A stretch of 64,000 nt of DNA, taken from Cytophagales bacterium. GTDB taxonomy: Bacteria > Bacteroidota > Bacteroidia > Cytophagales > Spirosomataceae. The first letter of the stretch is position 1; every line of letters starts with the position of its first letter. The DNA is taken from assembly GCA_004292855.1 (NCBI GenBank), contig RDXN01000029.1:62001-126000 (forward strand). The letters are read 5' to 3'. Of the stretch, positions 31,464 to 38,453 are shown piece after piece. The position numbers were made by a program, and so were the translations under genes. The notes under the pieces were generated by a model. It did not search any database and had not been told where the DNA came from. It worked only from the letters and a program-made list of their open reading frames with translations.

Positions 31464-34344
31464 GGGCTGTATTGGTTTTGAAGACCACCGGAATCTGTAG
31501 CACCACCGTTGTGCCCGAAGCCACGCCCGCCGGGTCGTGTTTGTCGGTGATAACGATGCCAATGTGAGGCTGATCGGTGTCGTTGAGGAGTTCTAATCGT
31601 TTCTGGTTCGCCTGGGTCGCAAACGACTCGTGCCGTTTGGCCCGCTGCTCATTAATCTCGCCCGATTTTTGCCGACCAACGCCATTATCGTCGATGGTGA
31701 TCTGTAAAAACGACTCGTGTCGGCGAAAATCGACCACAAGTTTACGGTCGTTTTTCTTGTGCATCAGGCCGTGTTTGATGGCGTTTTCGATATACGGCTG
31801 AATGAGCATCGACGGGATGCGAATCTGATCGGAGTCGAGTTCACTGTCGACCTGCAAGGTGTGATGGAGCGTATCTTCAAAGCGCATCTGTTCAAGCTCC
31901 AGGTAGAGCCGGATGGCCTTTATCTCGTCGGTGAGCGACACGGTTTCATCGCTACTCATATCAAGAATAATGCGCGTTAACTCGCTGAATTTGACCAGGT
32001 AACTCGATGCAGCCTGCTTGTCGTTGAGATAGATATACGACTGAATCGTGTTGAGCGCGTTGAAAATAAAGTGCGGGTTCATCTGCGACTTGATGGCCGT
32101 GAGCCGCGACTGTTGCAACTCCTGCCGGAGGGCGGTTTTCTCGGCCTCGAGCCGTGATTCCCGCGCCAGCCGGGCCAACCGGAGTCTGTACGACCAGTAC
32201 AAAATGGCCAGTAGCCCCACCAGACAAAACACTAGAAACCAGTACTGTTGCCAGAACGGCTTGTCGATCTGAAATCGCAGCACCACCACGCCCCGGCTCG
32301 GCAGGTTGTCTTCGTTGATGGCCCGGATGCGGAGCGTGTAGGCATCGGGCGAGAGCGACGGAAACAAGAGCGTGCGCGTACCCGGCTCGGTAGCGGTCCA
32401 AGGTTGGGCGTTCAGTTGGTACTGCACCCGAACACCCCCCAAACTCCGAAACGACAGTACCGACAAGTGTACCTCGACGTTGTTCTGCTCGTGCGTAAAC
32501 CGGGGCGGCTTCAGCATTGGGTAGGGTTGCTGGTTCACCAGGAACGACGTGGCAATTACTTTGGGCGCGTTGCGGTTGAGCGCGTTCAGGTTTGTCGGGA
32601 AACGCACCAGACCGGCCTGTGTGGCCACGTAAACGGTGTCGTTCACAAAGGCGAGGTCTTTCAGGTCAACGTCGGGCAGGCCATCGGTACGGTCGTAGGT
32701 GCGGACAAGGCCCGTACGCAGGTCAAAACATTGCACAGCCGTTTCGGTGAGCCACCAGACCTGTCGTTTGTAGGCACGAATCCGGTATACGCTGTTATCG
32801 GGCAGGCCGTTTCTGGTGGTGATGTGCTGCACAATGTGCTCCCCCCGAATTGCAAAGACACCCTCATTTACGCTTGCGGCATAGAGGGTTGGCTCGGCCT
32901 CGTCGGTGAGGGTCAGGTCGGTGATGGCCAACGGTTGATTTGTGAACCGAATCTCAACCGGCGGTTGATTTGGTCGGTGAAGCCAAAGCCCTTTCGAGGT
33001 GGCTGCATAGATCGTTTGCCCGTGGGTAGCAACGGCCCGCACACGCTGCCCTTCGTGAGCCATTTTCTCTACCTTACCGAGGTTGTTAAGCGGCAAACTA
33101 CTCAACATACCCGTAGCGGCCACGGCTACCCGGTCGGGGCCAAGCGGTTCGACATCTTTGGCCGACAAAATTTGTGAGAAATTGATTTTACCCTGTCGGA
33201 GACCGTAAAACTGATCGGAGTTGAACAGGAGTTGTTGGCGGGGGGCATTGTAAAACAACGACAGCACCTCGGCATTGGTCGTGCCCCGGTACATCGGTTT
33301 TCGGGCGGGCAGGCGGTGATCGAGCCGCCCGACTTCGTTGGTCGAGGTACCGTAGAACAAACCGCCCTCGCCCGCCCACACCCGCGAAAACGGCACGGCG
33401 GGGTCGATCACGCGTACATCGAGCGACGGAATCTGGCACAAGCCGCTGTTGATGGTCGAAACCCACAGGTTGCCCTCGCGGTCGCGAATGAGGTTTGTGC
33501 AGTTGCGATTGGCAAATTGAGCCGTTACCCGTTTCGGCAGTTTTTGGAGTAGGTCAATCTGGTAGAAACCGGCGGGTGTGAACAGGTAAAGCCATCGTTT
33601 ACCGATCACTTTCAGGTTCTGTATCAACGACTTCTGTGCCAGCTCAATGGTGTGTTGTTGCCCATCCGCTCGTGTTACGGTCACCTGCTGGGCATCGACT
33701 TTGCGAACCGAAACCGTGGTGCCACTCACCAGTATCCCATAAAAAACGCCTTCACTGCGGTCTTTCAACGGGATGGTTGTTTGGTGGCCGTCGGTATCTA
33801 TCGTAATCAATTGACCCGGAGCGGAGCGGGCTAATATCAGTCGGTCGCCGTCAGTATCAACGTGCGGCATAATGTCCTGGGGCGACATAGTTACCAGTTC
33901 ACGTGCGGTAAACGTACGGATGTCGAGCGTGCGGATACCGTTGATGCCAACGGCCATCAGGGTGTTGCCCCGGATGATAACCGCCGGGTAAAACATACCC
34001 ATCGGCTTGAGGGATGTGCATAGCCGGAGGGTGTCGGCAGCTACATACATGTATTCACCTGTGAAGTTTTGGCACCAGATTCGCCCGCGTCCGTCTTCCA
34101 TCAGGTTGCTCACGCCCTTGTCGTTGAGGCCCGCCGGGTTAAATGAGCGACAATTGACCCCATCGTACCGAAACAAACCCTTGTCGGTGGCGAGCCAGAT
34201 AAACCCGCGCCGGTCCTGCATGAGGTCGTAGATGGTGTTGGTGGGCAGACCGCGCATCTTGTCGACCGGCTGAAAGCTGGCATCCTGCGCGGCCAACCAA
34301 TGACCACAAAACACAAAAAGCAGGAAGAGTAAACAGCGCACCAT
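31456..34344 (-). CDS. Beta-propeller (Reg_prop/Y_Y_Y) sensor kinase, LytS-type
   Basis: A 962-residue sensor. A signal peptide (MVRCLLFLLFVFCGHWLAAQ) is followed by a periplasmic region of Reg_prop repeats forming two seven-bladed propellers (MRGLPTNTIYDLMQDRRGFI, TRNGLPDNSVYRIRAYKRQV, TYDRTDGLPDVDLKDLAFVN). The Y_Y_Y domain comes next (HLSVLSFRSLGGVRVQYQLN to TYRLRIRAINEDN-like), then one transmembrane helix (YWFLVFCLVGLLAILYWSYR). The cytosolic His_kinase domain contains SQMNPHFIFNALNTIQSYIY and the ATPase segment QPYIENAIKHGL, DDNGVGR. This layout differs from hybrid two-component systems of polysaccharide utilisation because the regulator is separate and LytTR. The ligand is unknown; no SusC/D genes are nearby. 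Confidence 0.93.
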   Translation of the reverse strand: MVRCLLFLLFVFCGHWLAAQDASFQPVDKMRGLPTNTIYDLMQDRRGFIWLATDKGLFRYDGVNCRSFNPAGLNDKGVSNLMEDGRGRIWCQNFTGEYMYVAADTLRLCTSLKPMGMFYPAVIIRGNTLMAVGINGIRTLDIRTFTARELVTMSPQDIMPHVDTDGDRLILARSAPGQLITIDTDGHQTTIPLKDRSEGVFYGILVSGTTVSVRKVDAQQVTVTRADGQQHTIELAQKSLIQNLKVIGKRWLYLFTPAGFYQIDLLQKLPKRVTAQFANRNCTNLIRDREGNLWVSTINSGLCQIPSLDVRVIDPAVPFSRVWAGEGGLFYGTSTNEVGRLDHRLPARKPMYRGTTNAEVLSLFYNAPRQQLLFNSDQFYGLRQGKINFSQILSAKDVEPLGPDRVAVAATGMLSSLPLNNLGKVEKMAHEGQRVRAVATHGQTIYAATSKGLWLHRPNQPPVEIRFTNQPLAITDLTLTDEAEPTLYAASVNEGVFAIRGEHIVQHITTRNGLPDNSVYRIRAYKRQVWWLTETAVQCFDLRTGLVRTYDRTDGLPDVDLKDLAFVNDTVYVATQAGLVRFPTNLNALNRNAPKVIATSFLVNQQPYPMLKPPRFTHEQNNVEVHLSVLSFRSLGGVRVQYQLNAQPWTATEPGTRTLLFPSLSPDAYTLRIRAINEDNLPSRGVVVLRFQIDKPFWQQYWFLVFCLVGLLAILYWSYRLRLARLARESRLEAEKTALRQELQQSRLTAIKSQMNPHFIFNALNTIQSYIYLNDKQAASSYLVKFSELTRIILDMSSDETVSLTDEIKAIRLYLELEQMRFEDTLHHTLQVDSELDSDQIRIPSMLIQPYIENAIKHGLMHKKNDRKLVVDFRRHESFLQITIDDNGVGRQKSGEINEQRAKRHESFATQANQKRLELLNDTDQPHIGIVITDKHDPAGVASGTTVVLQIPVVFKTNTAHA

Positions 34345-34369
34345 GACAAGTTTTCAGTGAATTAAAAGG

Positions 34370-34400
34370 CAAGGTTAGAAACGAAGCCTCTCTTTTCCAA
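34370..34400 (-). promoter_or_regulatory. Promoter of the propeller-kinase/LytTR operon
   Basis: Reading the minus strand, TTG (34400-34398), a 20-base spacer and TAACCTTG (34377-34370) fit the Bacteroidota TTG-N17-23-TAnnTTTG pattern with one mismatch. The element ends 25 bases before the kinase ATG. Confidence 0.5.
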
Positions 34401-34460
34401 TTCGTTATAAATCAGTTGCTGATTAGATCTTATTTACGGCGGCAAGTTCGGTTTTCCGTT

Positions 34461-34511
34461 CCGTAAAGACACGAGGTTTCGTAAAACCAAACCGGGTGTT
34501 CGTAAAACGGT
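34461..34511 (+). promoter_or_regulatory. Three phased CGTAAA repeats, candidate LytTR operator
   Basis: CCGTAAAGAC (34461), TTCGTAAAACC (from 34479) and TTCGTAAAACGG (from 34499) repeat with 18- and 21-base spacing, close to two helical turns. LytTR regulators bind paired direct repeats spaced this way. The site lies between the LytTR/kinase operon and the divergent secreted-protein gene. Regulatory role is inferred. Confidence 0.4.
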
Positions 34512-34573
34512 CCGTCTGCACTCCCTCAACGAGTATCTATGTTTGTTGGGCAATTAGCCTATACACAACACCC

Positions 34574-36637
34574 ATGCTCCATTCTCTACTTTCATCGTCT
34601 ATTTCCCGACTCGCCCTGCTGGGCCTGAGCATCTTGCTTACACTCTCGGTACAGGCCCAAACCTGGCGAACACCTACCACCGTTCCACCAACGGGAGGGT
34701 CGACAAACATGTACGATGTTCATTTCCCAACCCCCACAACGGGCTTTGCCGTCGGAATGTCAAACACTATTTTCAAATCGACTGACGCAGGGGTTACCTG
34801 GGTCACCCAACCGTCGAGTTGGTCTGGAGGAGCATTTACCACGTTTAGGGGTGTTTATTTTACCACCGCCCAAGTTGGTGTGGTCGTGGGTGAGGATAAT
34901 ACTAGTGGTATAATCCTGAAAACAACAGACGGCGGCTCAACTTGGGTTTCTAAGTATTCGAGTCTTACGTCGGCACCCATGAAGGCCTTTTTCATTGATG
35001 TCAACAACGGATGGGCCGTTGGTAGTGAAGGTCTCATCCTAAAATCGAGCGACGCGGGCGAGACCTGGCTAACTCAGCCATCAGGAACAACAGAGGGCCT
35101 GACGAGTGTCCATTTTATAAGCACTCAGGTCGGATGGGCTATCGGCGACAACGCGACGATCCTGAGTACGACCAACGGCGGCACAAGCTGGATTCCCCAA
35201 ACGAACATCGTTGGTCCATTGCCTTCACGAACATTGAACGCCGTTTTTTTCGCCGATGCTAACAACGGCTGGATTGTCGGTCGTACCGACCCAAGTGATA
35301 ATGGTACTCTGCTCCGAACCACCACCGGCGGGGCAAGCTGGACAGTTGTGAACTCCGGTATGGGCGAGACGGAAGATGTCCATTTTGTCGATGCACAAAC
35401 GGGCTGGATCGTTGGGCAGTTTGGGCAGATTCGTCGCTCCACCGATGGGGGTCTTACTTGGGCTCCCCAAACAACGAACACAACGGGCTACTTTTATGCC
35501 ACCTATTTTAGAGATGCCAGCACGGGTTGGGCCGTGGGTGGTGATGGTAATCTCACTACCGGATTAATCCGACTGGCTCCCATCCCTCCGCTTTCTGTTA
35601 CCACCTCGGCGAGTACGCTCACCGTTTGCCCCGGCGGCACGGTGTCGCTCTCGGCAACGGTGCAAAACGGCACAACTCCCTACAGCTACACCTGGGCGGC
35701 ACCGGCAGGAGCTTCGTTTACATCGCCCAACAATGCCTCGTCCGTCGCGGCCACGGTGGGCAACAGCGCGGGGGTGCAAACGTACACCATCACGGTAGCC
35801 GATAATAGCACAACGCCCTTGACCAGCACCAGCTTAGTAAGCATCACGGTGGTTAACCCGCCCACGTTGGTCATCACGAGTAACCCCGCCGGACGAGTTA
35901 CTACCCAGAATGCATCACTTTCGCTCACGGCGTCGGGGTATAGCAACTATGTTTGGTTGCCAGCGGGTAACACGCCCACCATCACGCCCGACGTCTCGCA
36001 AACAGGCACGTTCCCGGTATCGGTCACGGGCACCTCGCCTAATGGTTGTTCGGCCACGGCAAGCAGCAATTACACTGTCGTCGCAGGCCCAGTTCCGCCC
36101 GGTATCACGATGCAACCGGCTACCGCGTCGGCGGTTTGTTCGGGCGATATGGTTATGGTAACGGTTGGGGTGTCGGGGAGCATTTCGGGTTATCAGTGGC
36201 TCAAAGACGGTAGCCCCGTGCCAGGCCAGACAACGGCCACACTCTCGTTAGGCAACGTGCAACCGGGCGACGCGGGCGTTTACTCGCTCTCGCTCACCGG
36301 GCCAACGGGTACGGCAACATCCAACAATTTCACGCTTTCGGTAAACGCATCGCCCACCGTCACGCTCACCTTTCCGCAAGGCAGCACGGTGGTTGGCCCC
36401 GGCACAGGCACAGCCACCATTACACTGCCAGCCAACAGTATGGGGACTGCGTTTCAGGCGTTTGGCGGTAATTTGTACGAGCGGTTGATTATTATGGAGC
36501 GCGTCAACGGGTATGAGGTTCGGCAGGTCGACACCAACACAACGGGCATCTTTACTATCAACCGAACGGGTTTGTTCACCATTACCGTAACCGGACCGAA
36601 TGGCTGCAAACGCACCGTGCAAGGGGTAGTGCAGTAG
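34574..36637 (+). CDS. Secreted YCF48-like beta-propeller protein with Ig-like domains
   Basis: A 687-residue exported protein from ATG 34574, which gives a signal peptide MLHSLLSSSISRLALLGLSI then LLTLSVQAQ. The first half (about 30-340) has six YCF48/BNR-like propeller repeats, each with G-(W/F)-x-(V/I)-G and S/T-x-D-x-G-x-T/S-W (for example NGWAVGSEGLILKSSDAGET). The second half has Ig-like/PKD-type units (TLTVCPGGTVSLSATVQNGT, ASAVCSGDMVMVTVGVSGS). The C-terminal module (VTLTFPQGSTVVGPGTGTAT to TVQGVVQ) differs from that of the 16772 protein. It is divergent from the LytTR/propeller kinase pair and has phased repeats upstream, so it may be the regulon's output. A hairpin terminator follows the stop. 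Confidence 0.82.
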   Translation: MLHSLLSSSISRLALLGLSILLTLSVQAQTWRTPTTVPPTGGSTNMYDVHFPTPTTGFAVGMSNTIFKSTDAGVTWVTQPSSWSGGAFTTFRGVYFTTAQVGVVVGEDNTSGIILKTTDGGSTWVSKYSSLTSAPMKAFFIDVNNGWAVGSEGLILKSSDAGETWLTQPSGTTEGLTSVHFISTQVGWAIGDNATILSTTNGGTSWIPQTNIVGPLPSRTLNAVFFADANNGWIVGRTDPSDNGTLLRTTTGGASWTVVNSGMGETEDVHFVDAQTGWIVGQFGQIRRSTDGGLTWAPQTTNTTGYFYATYFRDASTGWAVGGDGNLTTGLIRLAPIPPLSVTTSASTLTVCPGGTVSLSATVQNGTTPYSYTWAAPAGASFTSPNNASSVAATVGNSAGVQTYTITVADNSTTPLTSTSLVSITVVNPPTLVITSNPAGRVTTQNASLSLTASGYSNYVWLPAGNTPTITPDVSQTGTFPVSVTGTSPNGCSATASSNYTVVAGPVPPGITMQPATASAVCSGDMVMVTVGVSGSISGYQWLKDGSPVPGQTTATLSLGNVQPGDAGVYSLSLTGPTGTATSNNFTLSVNASPTVTLTFPQGSTVVGPGTGTATITLPANSMGTAFQAFGGNLYERLIIMERVNGYEVRQVDTNTTGIFTINRTGLFTITVTGPNGCKRTVQGVVQ

Positions 36638-36661
36638 GAGAATAGAAGATTGCAATGATTC

Positions 36662-36694
36662 AAAGCCCTGACTCTGTTGAGTTGGGGCTTTTTT
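36662..36694 (+). terminator. Rho-independent terminator after the YCF48-like gene
   Basis: AAAGCCCTGACTC (36662-36674) pairs with GAGTTGGGGCTTT (36679-36691) around TGTT. A run of T continues to 36694. It lies 25 bases after the stop. Confidence 0.8.
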
Positions 36695-36749
36695 GGTTGA
36701 AATAGGTTCAGGTTATGGAGATTCAGATGCCACACGGCTACTTTGTTCG

Positions 36750-36777
36750 TTTTGACGCGAGACTTGTCTTATCTTGC
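36750..36777 (+). promoter_or_regulatory. Candidate promoter of the toxin-antitoxin operon
   Basis: TTTTG (36750-36754) and TATCTTGC (36770-36777) lie 15 bases apart. The -7 element ends 11 bases before the antitoxin ATG, giving a very short leader. The spacing is shorter than the usual 17-23. Confidence 0.4.
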
Positions 36778-36787
36778 ATAACAAACT

Positions 36788-37012
36788 ATGCAAGCCATTA
36801 GCGAAATCATCGAACTCAGCGGCCCAACGCTGCATTACACGCTCCCAGAAGGCTTCGAAGCCCGACGGGTGCAACTCATTATTCTACCCGCTGATGCCGC
36901 TCCCCAATCTAATGTCCGACCCAATCGCATCAGGTCACTGCGTGGAAGCATCAAAGGCAAAGCTGCCGACAGTTTGGAGGAACATCTCAAAGCAGTTCGC
37001 AACGAATGGTGA
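36788..37012 (+). CDS. Antitoxin of a type II toxin-antitoxin pair
   Basis: A 74-residue protein (MQAISEIIELSGPTLHYTLP opening, ending EEHLKAVRNEW). The N-terminal two thirds could form a small beta-rich DNA-binding fold. The C-terminal part (IKGKAADSLEEHLKAVRNEW region) is helical and of the type that wraps a toxin. No classic AbrB, RHH or Phd motif was recognised, so the antitoxin family is unassigned. The identification rests on position: it overlaps the PIN-domain gene by seven bases, the classic antitoxin-first order. It probably represses its own promoter. Confidence 0.75.
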   Translation: MQAISEIIELSGPTLHYTLPEGFEARRVQLIILPADAAPQSNVRPNRIRSLRGSIKGKAADSLEEHLKAVRNEW

Positions 37013-37416
37013 CGCGCTACCTCATTGACAGTTCGGCTGTTAGCAAATATCTTGAAGAGCGGCTCCCGGAAACAGGACTGGCGTTCATGGATGCCATTTT
37101 CGATGTCGAAAGCAACATTTCGGTGATCGCCAAGATAGAGCTACTAACGTGGAATCCAGGCGAAAATGATTTACAAGAGAAGGTAGCAACGTTTGCTGAA
37201 GATTCCGCTGTCTATGAGTTGTCAGATACAATCGTAGATCAGACCATCCAAATACGTCGAAAGTATCGGCTCAAAACGCCTGACGCCATTATTGCAGCTA
37301 CGGCCCTCGTTAACAATTTAACTGTCGTGATCGATAATGAGCGCGACTTCAATAATATAAAGGGGTTGAAGTGGATTAACCCTGCCCGATTATCTGCGCC
37401 ACCAACACCTCATTAA
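37006..37416 (+). CDS. vapC: PIN-domain ribonuclease toxin (VapC-like)
   Basis: A 136-residue PIN-domain protein expected to cut RNA with Mg2+ when free of its antitoxin. The acidic residues are in the expected places: D8 (YLIDSSAVSKYL), E45 (AKIELLTWN), D93 (KTPDAIIAATA) and D110/D114 (VVIDNERDFNNIKGL). Its 3' end overlaps the last 41 bases of the convergent 2-hydroxyacid dehydrogenase gene, so its last residues (ARLSAPPTPH) come from DNA also coding on the other strand. Target RNA is unknown. Confidence 0.9.
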   Translation: MVTRYLIDSSAVSKYLEERLPETGLAFMDAIFDVESNISVIAKIELLTWNPGENDLQEKVATFAEDSAVYELSDTIVDQTIQIRRKYRLKTPDAIIAATALVNNLTVVIDNERDFNNIKGLKWINPARLSAPPTPH

Positions 37417-38317
37417 TCCGCACGTAGCTCTCGTGCGTCCAACCGGCAATGTGGGGCGTCAGAATTACCCGGTCCGATTGGCGCAGATAATCGAACGATG
37501 CTTGCTGCTCCAGGGTGAGTTTGGCGAGCTTTTCGTTTTCCAGCACATCAAGGCAGGTCCCGCGCACCTTACCCGATTCCAGCCCGCGCACGAGGGCCGC
37601 GAGCGAGACAATTTCGCCACGAGACGCATTAACCAGATAAAACGGGCGGGCCATCCGCTCAATCCAGGCATCGTTTATCCATAGTCGGGTTTCGTCGGTG
37701 AGGGGAATGTGCAGGCTGATGACGTCGGACTGGGCCCTCATCTGCTCCATCGTTGCGCAGGTCGCATAGGCATCGGCGTAGTCGGTGCGGTATTTGTCGT
37801 AGCACAGCACCCGACACCCAAAGCCACTCAGTCGGCGGGCGGTGGCTTGACCGTTGTTGCCGTAGCCAACGATGCCCACCGTCAGGCAACCGAGTTCGTA
37901 ACCCCGGTTGCCTTCGCGATCCCATATACCCCGGCGCACTTGCCCGTCAGCCCGAACGATGTTGTTGAGCAGGGCGAGCAACATGCCCACCACGTGTTCG
38001 GCCACGGCATCGCGGTTGCCCGCGCCCGCATGAAACACGGCGATGTTCCGACGTTCTACCTCGTCCAGATCGATCAAATCCAGCCCGGCACCGGCCCGGC
38101 CAATAAACCGCAGGTTGGGCGCACAGTCGAGCAGGGCCTTGTCGACGGTGGTTTTGCTGCGGATAATCAGGCCCTCGAACGGGCCAAGCCGGTCGAGCAG
38201 TTCGGCGCGGGTAATGGCCGGTTGATAGTCAAACGCGAACCCGGCTTCGGTAAGCATCGGGAACAGCGAAGGGTGCATCTCGTCGGCAACCAGAATCGTG
38301 GGGTGGGTCTCAGACAT
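37376..38317 (-). CDS. D-2-hydroxyacid dehydrogenase (phosphoglycerate dehydrogenase-like)
   Basis: A 313-residue NAD-dependent dehydrogenase of the SerA/2-hydroxyacid type, from ATG 38317 (MSETHPTILVADEMHPSLFP); longer starts are unlikely. The Rossmann motif is VGIVGYGNNGQATARRLSGF. The catalytic Arg lies in VNASRGEIVSLAALVRGLES, the Glu in CLDVLENEKL, and the His in VILTPHIAGWTHES. It lacks the ACT regulatory domain of long SerA forms. It could catalyse 3-phosphoglycerate oxidation in serine synthesis or reduction of another 2-oxoacid; no serB/serC neighbour settles this. Its 3' end overlaps the convergent PIN toxin gene by 41 bases. Confidence 0.87.
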   Translation of the reverse strand: MSETHPTILVADEMHPSLFPMLTEAGFAFDYQPAITRAELLDRLGPFEGLIIRSKTTVDKALLDCAPNLRFIGRAGAGLDLIDLDEVERRNIAVFHAGAGNRDAVAEHVVGMLLALLNNIVRADGQVRRGIWDREGNRGYELGCLTVGIVGYGNNGQATARRLSGFGCRVLCYDKYRTDYADAYATCATMEQMRAQSDVISLHIPLTDETRLWINDAWIERMARPFYLVNASRGEIVSLAALVRGLESGKVRGTCLDVLENEKLAKLTLEQQASFDYLRQSDRVILTPHIAGWTHESYVRINEVLVAQIIGQG

Positions 38318-38453
38318 TAGGAGATTATCGTAACTTGCAGGAAAATTGCGTAATGAGTAGCAATGTTTCCAATCAATACTGTACAAGGCGAGAATCTCCT
38401 CAGATTGTTCCCAGACCGTACAAATTCGACATTGCTCTTAACTAATTTCCACG

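Noticed and set aside
31464-31562. Longer N-terminus for the LytTR regulator
   Set aside because: The extra residues lie inside the kinase gene and have no receiver-domain character; ATG 31463 precedes the first receiver strand.
16772-36637. Type IX secretion sorting domains at the ends of the two large secreted proteins
   Set aside because: Neither C-terminus shows the usual type A or B sorting-signal pattern; they were listed only as unassigned C-terminal modules.
30723-36637. Polysaccharide utilisation locus suggested by the Reg_prop/Y_Y_Y kinase
   Set aside because: No SusC/SusD pair or glycoside hydrolase is present, and the regulator is a separate LytTR protein and not an AraC-type hybrid.
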